This document shows positions 30,901 through 39,130 of a DNA stretch of 64,000 bases, one piece after another (the first letter of the stretch is position 1; every line of letters begins with the position of its first letter). Position numbers and translations under genes: made by a program. This DNA comes from Dipodascopsis uninucleata var. uninucleata. Lineage: Eukaryota > Ascomycota > Lipomycetes > Lipomycetales > Lipomycetaceae. The notes below the pieces were generated by a model. The model worked only from the letters and a program-made list of their open reading frames with translations, did no database searches and was not told the origin of the DNA. Where the stretch lies: the NCBI GenBank assembly GCA_030568195.1, contig JAJLTO010000013.1, positions 310,001 to 374,000 of the forward strand, written 5' to 3'.

Positions 30901-32733
30901 ATTGGCGACAAAAATACCGATTACACAAGCAATCCGACGCCTCAGAATGATAATGTTCCATACACAGCCGCTGCCAATAAGTCAGCTTATCCAGTTGAGA
31001 AGAACGCTCCGTATGATTCAAATCAGAAATCTTTCTCGAATACCAAGAAAGGTCAGAGTTCTGGTGCTGATGCTAGCATTCCTCAGACTAATGACACTGC
31101 ATTTGATAATCAATTAAAAGGCAATGCTAAGGAAACGACTGATAAAGATGTCTCTGAAACAGAGAATACAAACAAGGTTATTAGCGGAGGAATCCTTGGA
31201 GGACTTGCAGGCTTGGTTGGAGTTGGAAGTCCGGCTAAAAACAATGACAAGGTATCATCAACCAAAGAAAACGCTAGTCAAGTGAAGGCAAATGACTCTG
31301 AATATGAACCGATTCCCCCAGTTAAACAAGGGGAATCTCTCAATGTTGACGAAGATACTTTTGTTCCAGCTCAAGAAACGCTTACTCCTACTCAAGAAAA
31401 CTTATCATCTCAAAACATTTCTCAGCCCTTAGGATCCCAAAACGCTGACTTTACAAAGGAGCCTGTTGCTACTATCAAGAAGTCTTATCAATCCGAGAAG
31501 GAATCTGGAATATCTTCCAATACCCAAGCACAAGGAGCTATGGAAGGCAATTTTAAGGATTCTTCTGGATCTACCAAGCAAACTGGTCCTCATGATACTG
31601 AAGACGCTTTTGTCTCCGAGAGACATACCACAACAATTGAGAGAGATTTCGCCAACGTCTCGGATTCTAATGTAGATGATTTTGATGATGAGCCGATGAC
31701 TCCAATTGAGCAGGTCTGGGCAGATGAACCGAGTTCTACAAAGAACGATAGTACAACGAACAAGGATACTGTCCCATCATCGTGGCAAGAGTGGAGAAAT
31801 GACGATTTTGAGTCCGAGAAAAACGTTCAGTCCATTTCCAAGGATGGCACTGGCACTACCAAACCTATGACATCCACTCAGCCGACCCAAGCTCAGCCTA
31901 TGCCACAAGCTCAGTCCATGGCACCGACCTTTGACAATGCAAATGAGAGTACGATCTCAAAGGCCAACAAGCCTCCTGCCAAGCTCTCGAAGTCTCAGCT
32001 TAGGAAACAAAAGAATGCTGAAAAGGAATATAAGAAGGCACTTAGGGGAAACAAGTCCTCTGCCCCTGATATGACCGAAAGTGGCAATGCAGAGAGCAAG
32101 AATATTCTTGGCGGAATTGCTGGTTTTGTTGGCGCAACCAGCGCTGCCAAAGCTGCGGACAAGAAGTCAAAGAAGTGGAAGAACGAAGAATTTTTCAATG
32201 AACAAGAGTTATTGGGAAAGAACAATACTACCGCAACTTCTCCCCGCAAGATTAATACTTATTTTGTTGAGCCAAGCTCTGATGCAAAGGAGCGATCTAT
32301 GTCTCCAGACGCCAGGAATATCACTAGGAGCATGCCATCAAATAAGACCTCAGCTACTGGTAAAGCTTCTTCAAAGACCTCTTCATCCAATGTTGACTCT
32401 AACAAAAGCAACATTGGCGTCCCTGTGATGAGCAATAAGGGTGCTTCTCGATCAACAAGTTCATTTTCAAGTGATAAACAACGAAGTGGCTTCGATCGCA
32501 ATTCATCTGACTTCTATACCGAGGATGAGGACCACTACCGCGAATACATTGCCACTCCTATAGAGGGCGCTATTGATGAAGTTAACAAGACCAGTCGATC
32601 TCAGCTCAGTGAATTAGACAGTACTCTCCAAAGCACACAGAATATGCCTGGTGCTATCAACGTGGACGCTCCAACCTTTGTTGCCACTACTACCGAGACC
32701 ACTACTCGAGTCCTAAAGACAAACCGAAAGTAA
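27979..32733 (+). CDS. Large HAM1-like (N- and C-terminal domain) protein
   Basis: Single exon, 1584 residues. The first ~700 residues match what I know of fungal HAM1-like proteins. There is a helical N-terminal part (about 20-110 and 210-510) with a disordered linker between. A BPI/TULIP-like part at about 515-705 includes VPLPRIEYSDPTIDAVVENL, a KLSTAKPNSRNRFFDVDKVDVSI strand pair and the helical FAIFRPLLISLVKPALRVVL. The remaining ~880 residues are low-complexity (Asn, Ser, Thr, Gln, Lys). They hold TQ-rich repeats, a duplicated TQYISKPMT (about 941 and 965) and three glycine-rich hydrophobic segments. Those are AGAAAGAGAGAGAG near 875, GGILGGLAGLVGVGS near 1069 and NILGGIAGFVGATSAAK near 1375. 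TULIP-type folds carry lipids, but the function of this family is not established to my knowledge. The long tail makes this larger than most relatives I recall. Confidence 0.8.
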   Translation: MSASKQAVSRPTNTTIRDQDIERKTQFYGIVEALRMGKLPTNNQIDISINSLLESSMLNPASKYNSKLSKDGHIAVEDLRQVLINLKETILTKNEDNLLQEFIWHSKQIGSSTGDTGAGSNTAENVASTTDAINDTNRNANGAGTTQRSTGARNAVRNGINDVGNTVQNDVNGVGNTASSAQNETRGKKTSGLSVPADEKNSAVTSLKTLGILIVTNGQFRKLLSDAVILLRDIAGDVASNAASKVKPSEEQLKSIDSPAEKNSWTDAPDLDKNKLSTDSLRQSVESRKAQAQDIKAKRMEQAKGYLSQKFPEDRRRQAIERLKMMITEIQGHQDYQDAINSLLSLVESYSSQLQKTSTDWKSKTEDAAENDHARMSQQCLQKLIERSANNTSLNGLFSVFSNFRQQAHADPELKNWLKNIDSFIRKTLKEEGYVMTESAKESFNKLYDQGNYLLSNRYSSYADDLSNEVGNLSEQFKKDPMNRKLSDSVTTLAKDIGGGSHSDRFELNQNLLTDFTQVFLPEIFENTRYVPLPRIEYSDPTIDAVVENLVIESSNLTPNLIEIRNNSVMRWGRNDISSRRHGSFDVMISGVQADLKDVSYYIHKKSGFPSIEDIGIANFFLGHQGFSSRIKLSTAKPNSRNRFFDVDKVDVSIKHLDVRLKQSKHKVLFAIFRPLLISLVKPALRVVLQKQIRKTFDDLDELAWNIQQRKKVIARYVDSQSDTSEQKPSTMQMYIDAAKNELAYRKENKEKTKKKSNKPTGKLNVATSIDNSMLKNIVLPKGTTSVLATKYKRMASDGERWKSRVFSIGSAEKTGQRSSNVNNRDTAINNNAMVNETQNQTAPYSQTQNQAPTQTQTQNQAQSQDKSSALGAGTAAGAAAGAGAGAGAGMLYNQKQQQKPIAKPTQPSAPPVSQSNVYSTGDQNSAAGNKPASNFTDQRTQYISKPMTQVDNEPFKNTSDKRPTQYISKPMTDIGDKNTDYTSNPTPQNDNVPYTAAANKSAYPVEKNAPYDSNQKSFSNTKKGQSSGADASIPQTNDTAFDNQLKGNAKETTDKDVSETENTNKVISGGILGGLAGLVGVGSPAKNNDKVSSTKENASQVKANDSEYEPIPPVKQGESLNVDEDTFVPAQETLTPTQENLSSQNISQPLGSQNADFTKEPVATIKKSYQSEKESGISSNTQAQGAMEGNFKDSSGSTKQTGPHDTEDAFVSERHTTTIERDFANVSDSNVDDFDDEPMTPIEQVWADEPSSTKNDSTTNKDTVPSSWQEWRNDDFESEKNVQSISKDGTGTTKPMTSTQPTQAQPMPQAQSMAPTFDNANESTISKANKPPAKLSKSQLRKQKNAEKEYKKALRGNKSSAPDMTESGNAESKNILGGIAGFVGATSAAKAADKKSKKWKNEEFFNEQELLGKNNTTATSPRKINTYFVEPSSDAKERSMSPDARNITRSMPSNKTSATGKASSKTSSSNVDSNKSNIGVPVMSNKGASRSTSSFSSDKQRSGFDRNSSDFYTEDEDHYREYIATPIEGAIDEVNKTSRSQLSELDSTLQSTQNMPGAINVDAPTFVATTTETTTRVLKTNRK

Positions 32734-33114
32734 ATCTCTTGGGTTTAGTGCTTTGGCTCCTGTTAAGTTATCTTCGATATAATTTTTCTTTCATTTAATT
32801 TGTAATTCTCTTATTTAAGTAAATAGTAATAGTAATATAATTTTATATATATCTAAATACAATTATCGCTTAGTGTTAAAAATATTGAGATTTTGTGGTG
32901 AAAATCTCAGTCATCGTATACTTGCGAAAGCAGTTTTGGGAACTTTTTTTAAGTCCAACTTCGTTCAACTTCCCAAGAGAATTATATCTAATAATCAGCT
33001 CTGATATACAATTCAGACAACAAGAATTCTACTTGTCAGAACTAGCATATTAAGCAATATCTATTCTGATATTCGAAAACAAAAGTTCAATGAGATTTTG
33101 AATCGTGCTGAAAT
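32734..33114. other. Intergenic region, HAM1-like / MED6
   Basis: 381 bases of AT-rich sequence hold the 3' flank of the HAM1-like gene and the MED6 promoter. No specific element was recognised. Confidence 0.5.
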
Positions 33115-33964
33115 ATGAGCGATCAACAACCACCAGCTTTAGATGAGCTTCAATGGCGAGCACCAGAATGGATTCAAATGTTTGGCTTAAGGACCGATAA
33201 CGGTAAGATCAGACTCTTCTTAAGACATAGACGAACATGAGAATTATCCAATTTATAATTAGTAGTTATCAATCTCCTGGTTATGTTCGTAGTAGGTAGT
33301 CGTATATAGCTAAGATAAGAATATTTACGTTTTAGTTCTCGAATATTTTGCCCAGTCGCCATTCTACGATAGATCTAGCAATAATCAGGTACTAAAAATG
33401 CAGTCGCAGTTTAATGGGCCTATGATGCAACAACAGGACATTTCGCAAGCTCTTTCCACTATGCGAGGAGTGGAATTTGTGATTGCAATGTCAAACCCTG
33501 CATCTGCCCTTTGGATAATTCGAAAGCAAAATCGCCTTTCTTCTACCGAAGTGATCCCCTTGTCAACATATTTTGTGATTAATGAAAATATCTATATGGC
33601 ACCTTCAGTATACTCAATTGTATCTTCAAGGATGTTATCGACAATTAAGAGCTTGAGGTCGGCACTGGTGCTTGCGGCAGATAACCTACCAAAATTCAGT
33701 TCGACGATGGGTTACAGCTACAACTTAATGGCTATCGAGGATGACGAGCAGGCTAGTGAGAGGTTACAGGAACAGATGATGGCAAGGGCTCTTGCATCGG
33801 CGACGCAGATTAATAATGAAGAAATTTTTTTGGATGTTGCACAGACTGAAAGAGTGAGATCGCAAACACCAGTACTAAACATAAGTGGGGCGCAAAGCAG
33901 TAATGCAGATACAGACAGGAGTGCTATAGGCGCACAGAGAAAGAGAAAGCCAAAAGATCGATAA
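33115..33964 (+). CDS. MED6: Mediator complex subunit 6
   Basis: Exons are 33115-33202 and 33336-33964, giving 238 residues. The intron has a GTAAGA donor and a TTTTAG acceptor and joins GLRTDN|VLEYFAQSPFYDR. MED6 hallmarks are the LQWRAPEWIQMFG start, VLEYFAQSPFYDRSSNNQ, the GVEFVIAMSNPASALWIIRKQNR region, VIPLSTYFVINENIYMAPSVY and an SSTMGYSY block. The C-terminal ~60 residues are polar and end in RKRKPKDR, a possible nuclear-localisation or disordered tail. MED6 is an essential head/middle-interface subunit of Mediator that links activators to RNA polymerase II. The gene is tail-to-tail with the tRNA isopentenyltransferase, with about 140 bases between the stops. Confidence 0.95.
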
Positions 33965-34102
33965 GCTAAATTGATATTAATTGTTATGACAGATACTACT
34001 ACTTAAAATAGATAGGTAATGGCGTTCGTGGTTTTTATTCTTTTGCGAAGTATCGCGCTAATTTCAATATGTTTTCGAGACAACTGATATATCCGAAGAA
34101 AT

Positions 34103-35484
34103 TTATTCTAGTCCCTTATTTCGCTTCCATTGTTCATACATCTCTTTCTCCTTTAAATGCTTTTGTGACATTCTATGACGCTTGCTCCTTGTATGTATAT
34201 GCCATTGGTCTGAACCAATACAAACAAACTTATTACCATCTCTATCGATACAAATATCACACTCAAAATGCTTCCAGCTTTCAGGTAAAGCACTGTTATC
34301 TTTTTCTCTAGCAGGCTTTAAAAGGTCACTAAGTTCTGGTACTGCTAGATCTTCGACTAATATTTTCTCCTTTTTAATGAATCTTTGCGCAATGCCGATG
34401 GCTCTGTCTTCGACAGACGTGTCCCATTTGTTGAGATCTGTTGCGTCTAATATCACAACAGTAACATCCTGTTGCGCATCTGATGCTGCAACAAGGAATT
34501 TACGTCTAATCCACCGAATTTGATATCTAGCATATTTCCTTGTTCTTCTTTTCATTTCCTCGAGTCCCTTTTCGAACTGCTCGTCTGTCTGACTTTCAAT
34601 ATAAGGTAAAAACTCCTTGAAGCCAATTACTTGCCAAATCCCTCTTTCAAGATCTGGCTTAGGATTAGATGAGTTGTATAACTCACTCATTTCCTTGATT
34701 TCTCCTATCAGGTTTCCATTTCTAACCATGGCATCAACTCGCTCATCTAGACGCTTGTCTAAAACATCCTGAGAGCACCAGATCCAAAATACAAGACTAT
34801 TGTATCTGGCTTTAGTTAGAGAATCCATATTATCACCTGTCTGAAGATCATTTGGCAACCTTTGAGCCTTATAAATATCACTTGGTCGCTGACCAGTAGT
34901 AAGGAAAATTTCCAACGCCCTTCTAATCTTCCGTCGGTCTCTGGGATGGAATTTTTCAGCAATGACTGGATCGTACTTCCTGAGTTGGTCGAACAGACTG
35001 GATGTTTCGTCATTATCCAGCGATGATTGTTCCGCATCTGTTAGAGATCTCTGTTGCATTGACCCCACAGTGCTATCTTTGAAAACTAAAGATTGCATGT
35101 AATAATGCGTTCCTCCTACTACAATTGGCACTTTGCCAGCATCTTGTAGCTGTTTAATTTTTTCCATAGCTTCACTTTCGAATTGAGGAAGGCTATATTC
35201 TGCAGAACGGTCTTCTATATGGCCAAGTAAATGGTGAGACACTCCGTTTCTCTCAGTAACAGGGTGTTTATTTGTAATCGTATCTAAGCCATTGTATACC
35301 TGCATCGAGTCTGCATTTATGATTTCTCCGCATAAGCCTCTAGCCAGAGCTATGCTGAGCTGGTGAGATCATCATTAGTATCATTTTACTACTTATTAAA
35401 ATGGACATGCCACACGCCTGTTTAGGTTCTTACCTTGGATTTGCCGACACCAGTGGTTCCTATAATAGATATCAAGTTATTCAT
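34103..35484 (-). CDS. MOD5: tRNA dimethylallyltransferase (isopentenyltransferase)
   Basis: Minus-strand exons are 35434-35484 and 34103-35359, giving 435 residues (yeast Mod5 has 428). The first exon encodes the ATP-binding loop MNNLISIIGTTGVGKSK. The GTAAGA-donor intron joins it to LSIALARGLCGEIINADSMQVYNG. Further family signs are the DMMQVY-like ADSMQVY, VTERNGVSHHLLG, the PIVVGGTHYYMQSL loop, RDRRKIRRALEIF and a C-terminal C2H2 zinc finger (FECDICIDRDGNKFVCIGSDQWHIHTRSKRH). The enzyme adds a dimethylallyl group to N6 of A37 in certain cytosolic, mitochondrial and nuclear tRNAs. The zinc finger is typical of eukaryotic members and probably aids tRNA binding. It is divergent from the DUF2011-like gene, with only 188 bases between the starts. 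Confidence 0.96.
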
Positions 35485-35672
35485 TGCATTCTTTATATAG
35501 GAAGATCTACTATATAGGTCGTGAACAAGTTCGAGCAGGCTTAAAAAGAGCTTCACGTAAAAGACGATAATTTGGGAGTTGAAGCATCATCGCGACTTTT
35601 TTCATATTTTTAAATCTGCTTATTTAAGCTAGAATAGGACAAAGTCAGTCTATCTTCCTACTTATCAAAAAC

Positions 35673-36714
35673 ATGGAATATTTATCACGGCCGACTAAAC
35701 CTCCTATTGCTAATGGCACTGAAATGTAAGTAGTGTAGTGGAAATTGAAACGCTCTATACCTGCTCATATTAATATTATTGATCAGAATATCTAGGAAAG
35801 ACTTGTTCCATAGTAGTGAGAGTTCTATAGAACAGAACCGCATTAAAGACACAAAAGAACTGAATTATGATATAACAGAAGCATCCGAAAAGGTTATAGA
35901 AATTGAAACAAAGGAAGTCATAGAAAGCAATGATTTGCAGCAGTCGGAAGTGAATGAACTATCAGATAGCCAAGGTAAGTTCATAACATAGTGCCAACAT
36001 TAGCAGACCACGAATCCGAATATCTAACATATGTCCAATCATTCAGAGTTCGAATTTAGCTTGTTCTCAAGTTCTCCAAAGAAAATAAAGCTAGACGACC
36101 GGAAAATCATAGACAATATTAGTGAAGGTACGACACAGATATTCAACCACAAAGTAGATAACACACGACCAAGATCATATTACATGGTAGACAGCAAGTA
36201 AGTGCGAATAGAGGAATGACTATAGTTTTGAACAACATTAATACTGGATTTTATACAGAGATGAAATCAGAAAAGGTCAAATAGTCCAATCTGCTATCAG
36301 TGGGGAAGATGTTATATCTCAATCGACTGCTACGTGGGTAAGATAGAAAAAAACTTCGTCTAGTTGAATAACAGCTTCTGAGTTATTTCTTTAACTAACG
36401 TACGTACTTAATAGTTTGCAATGAAAATGCCTTGGAGAGTCACTCATATAACCTTGAGAGACCAAAATAATACGAAAAAGCAGAAACGTAAAAAACCAAG
36501 CAAGAAACGTCGTCTTATTCTCAAACTTAGAGCAGCTAAAAAACAGGCAGTCCAAGAAAGAACGAGTCAATTTAAGGATGGTCATCTCAGCAACTGGAGA
36601 TTCTACAATCTGAAGTCCAGCAGATCGGAAAAAAGAGCAAATTTGCAAAATGATAATGAAAAGCAAAACAGGTATCACAGAAATCGACCACACAAGTACA
36701 TAGAGCGAAAATAA
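35673..36714 (+). CDS. Basic, probably nuclear DUF2011-like protein
   Basis: There are five exons: 35673-35725, 35796-35974, 36047-36197, 36259-36337 and 36415-36714, giving 253 residues. An alternative acceptor for exon 2 lies 9 bases earlier (exon from 35787, 256 residues). Both are in frame. The N-terminal half is acidic and Ser/Glu-rich. The middle has DNTRPRSYYMVDSK and the last exon has MKMPWRVTHITL followed by a Lys/Arg-rich end (KKQKRKKPSKKRR and more). The RPRSYY block, the PWRV block and the basic tail recall the fungal DUF2011 family, whose role is not defined as far as I know. The composition suggests a nucleolar or nuclear protein. The gene is unusually intron-dense for its size, and its stop is only 31 bases from the convergent F-box gene stop. 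Confidence 0.7.
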
Positions 36715-36745
36715 TTATAATTCTCCATAGGAAATCTAACACCAT

Positions 36746-38617
36746 TCAAAACTTATGAAATACCCTGTCCAATGCATCAATCCCCTCTATGCTCTTCCCA
36801 AAATCGTAACAGATAATAGTATTGGCAACTGTCGAGGCAACAATTCGTCGGTGGTCAAACTGCAAACTGAATACTTGCATAGTACCTTCCATCCATCGGG
36901 GAAGGCTAAGTACAGCGCGGAGAACCCATCTCCATCGTCTTCCCGGTTCTTCTTTCTTGATCCAGCATTTAATGGTACCATCATATGATCCAGTTACAAG
37001 AGTACCATTCGAATATTGTAAACTTCTCACACGCTTACTATGAGCATTCTCAATAACATCGCATTCGCCAGTATCAATATTATACAACCTAACGGTCCTA
37101 TCAGACCCTCCAGAAGCCACAATCTTACCATCAAAGCTGACAGCGGCCACTCCCCTCGTATGATCTTTGAAAACCGTGACGCATTCCTCTGCTTCTACAT
37201 TCCAAAGTCTAACAGTATGGTCACCAGAACCAGATACAACCAAATTATTATGCAACCCGATTCTGTTAATGAAGCCTGAGTAGCCTTCTAAGACTCGTAA
37301 TGAGACATGAGGCGCATTCTTATCCCAGACTCTAATGGTTCTATCCTGAGAGCCTGAAATAATATATTTATCGTTGAAACCGACATCCATCACACGCCCT
37401 GCATGTCCATTTAACACCGATAATATTTTGGACTTTCCAATACTCCAAAGAATGATTTTACCGTCCGCACCACCAGATACCAGGAGATCTTCCTTAGTAT
37501 CAAACTGTAGACAAAGAACGCTACCGCTGTGTCCTCTGAAGGTGTCAATTATTGTTCCTCTGTGAAAATCCCACATTTTTATTGTAGAATCCTTTGAAGC
37601 AGAAAACAGGTACTTGTTATCGAATTGGACAGCATATATCGAAGCCAAGTGATGAGAAGGGAATACAGGATCATTTATACTAATATCATCTCCACCATCT
37701 GATTCCCATTCAAATCCGACTTCATTTTGATCTTCCATGTGCTCCGTCAAACCAAGCTGATAAGCAGTGTCCAGTAAAAATTCGTTCACACCCACAGTAC
37801 TAATCAGTGACTCTTGCACACGATGACCATGAGATGGAAATCGACCAAGCCAGCAATTGCCATGATCCCAATTAGCATCCAGCATATGACGAATCTTGTA
37901 TAGATATAACCAATTTATCGAGTTGATCCAGCGTCCCCTTTTCGTGGACGGTGAATCTCTACCGGTCGGTTCCATACAATAGAAACTAGTGACAATACTA
38001 TTTTTGCTAGGTAGATCACAGAGCTCTTTAACAGTAGCAATATCTTCAGCAGATGCGCTTAGATTTTTGTCAGCATCTTCCACTAAACTAGCCTGGTGGT
38101 CTCGTACGATATAAGAAGATAGAAGATCGATCAGGTCCTTGTTGATGGACCATTGCTTCTGATGGTAAAGATTTTGCCATATTCTCATATCTCGCATAAA
38201 TCTATTCCAGGATTTTTTTACGCGCATTGCTGTTAAAACGTCTAAAGCAGAACAGTAACTAACAATTCGAAGGACTATCTCGTAAGGAAGTACCTCAAGG
38301 GGATCATGTCCATTGAACTCCGCGTCTTCGACATCGCCATTCAGAACGTTCTCAAGAAAAGCCGTACGACCTGGATTTGAGTACAGCGTTGGAAAATTCT
38401 TAGCTATCCGTCGATATATCTCTAAATCATTTATATGTCAGGATCTAAATGATACTACACTACAATAATAACAAGTTTGAGGAACATTAACTATTCAATC
38501 AATACCTTGACGTTCTTCCAAGTTCACACTGGCGAACTCATGTGAGCTTAAGATACTTTCTATTGAACTAAGCACTGAACTGGCCGTTTCCCCAAGTAAA
38601 TTTGCCCTTCTGCTCAT
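36746..38617 (-). CDS. F-box / WD40-repeat protein (SCF substrate adaptor)
   Basis: Minus-strand exons are 38506-38617 and 36746-38421, giving 595 residues. The intron donor is GTATTG and the junction is LEERQ|EIYRRIAKN. An F-box lies at about residues 77-117 (DPLEVLPYEIVLRIVSYCSALDVLTAM...SWNRFMRD). A linker of about 175 residues includes WLYLYKIRHMLDANW, typical of the region between F-box and propeller in Met30/Cdc4/Fbw proteins. From about residue 295 there are seven WD repeats with clear marks such as SASKDSTIKMWDF, SGGADGKIILWSI, SGSQDRTIRVWDK, SGSGDHTVRLWNV, SGGSDRTVRLYNI and TGSYDGTIKCWIK. F-box proteins of this layout bind Skp1 and present phosphorylated substrates to the SCF ubiquitin ligase. 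The orthology (Met30/Pof1, Cdc4/Pop or another) is not clear, so no symbol is given. Confidence 0.88.
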
Positions 38618-39130
38618 TATGAGTCCCCTATGTTCCGAACGATATTTTCAGATATCTATACATTTGTTGATATCAATATTATTAATGTCATAGAGCGAAT
38701 ATTCAAATTTTACGCCAGAGATTATTTTTGAGATTACGTGCATGCGATCTAGAACGGCTGTCAAGTTCCTCACACAAATTTGGCTTTGGGACTGATATTT
38801 AGACGTGATAGGTCAATGAAATATGTAATCGTCTATGGCTTATTACTGATATATTTTCTTTTACATAGCACTTATACAAGTATGCCTGTACTTAAATAAA
38901 TTCGTAAGTATAATAGTATATAAAGTATGGCCAGACTTTAGAAACCAATTATAGTCTAGTAAATTTCTTAATTTATGTATGTGCAGTCTGGTCTTTAAAC
39001 CCTATAAACAAATTTGAAGAACTGCAGAACTACACCGTAATGTTACAGTCTATGCCAATTAGGAACATGAGAAATACATAATGATCCAAAACGGTGGAAT
39101 CAGAGAATGTAGAAGTGTATCATCAAAACT
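38618..39130. other. Intergenic region, F-box gene promoter / SCY1 3' flank
   Basis: 513 AT-rich bases lie between two minus-strand genes. I recognise nothing specific in it. Confidence 0.5.
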
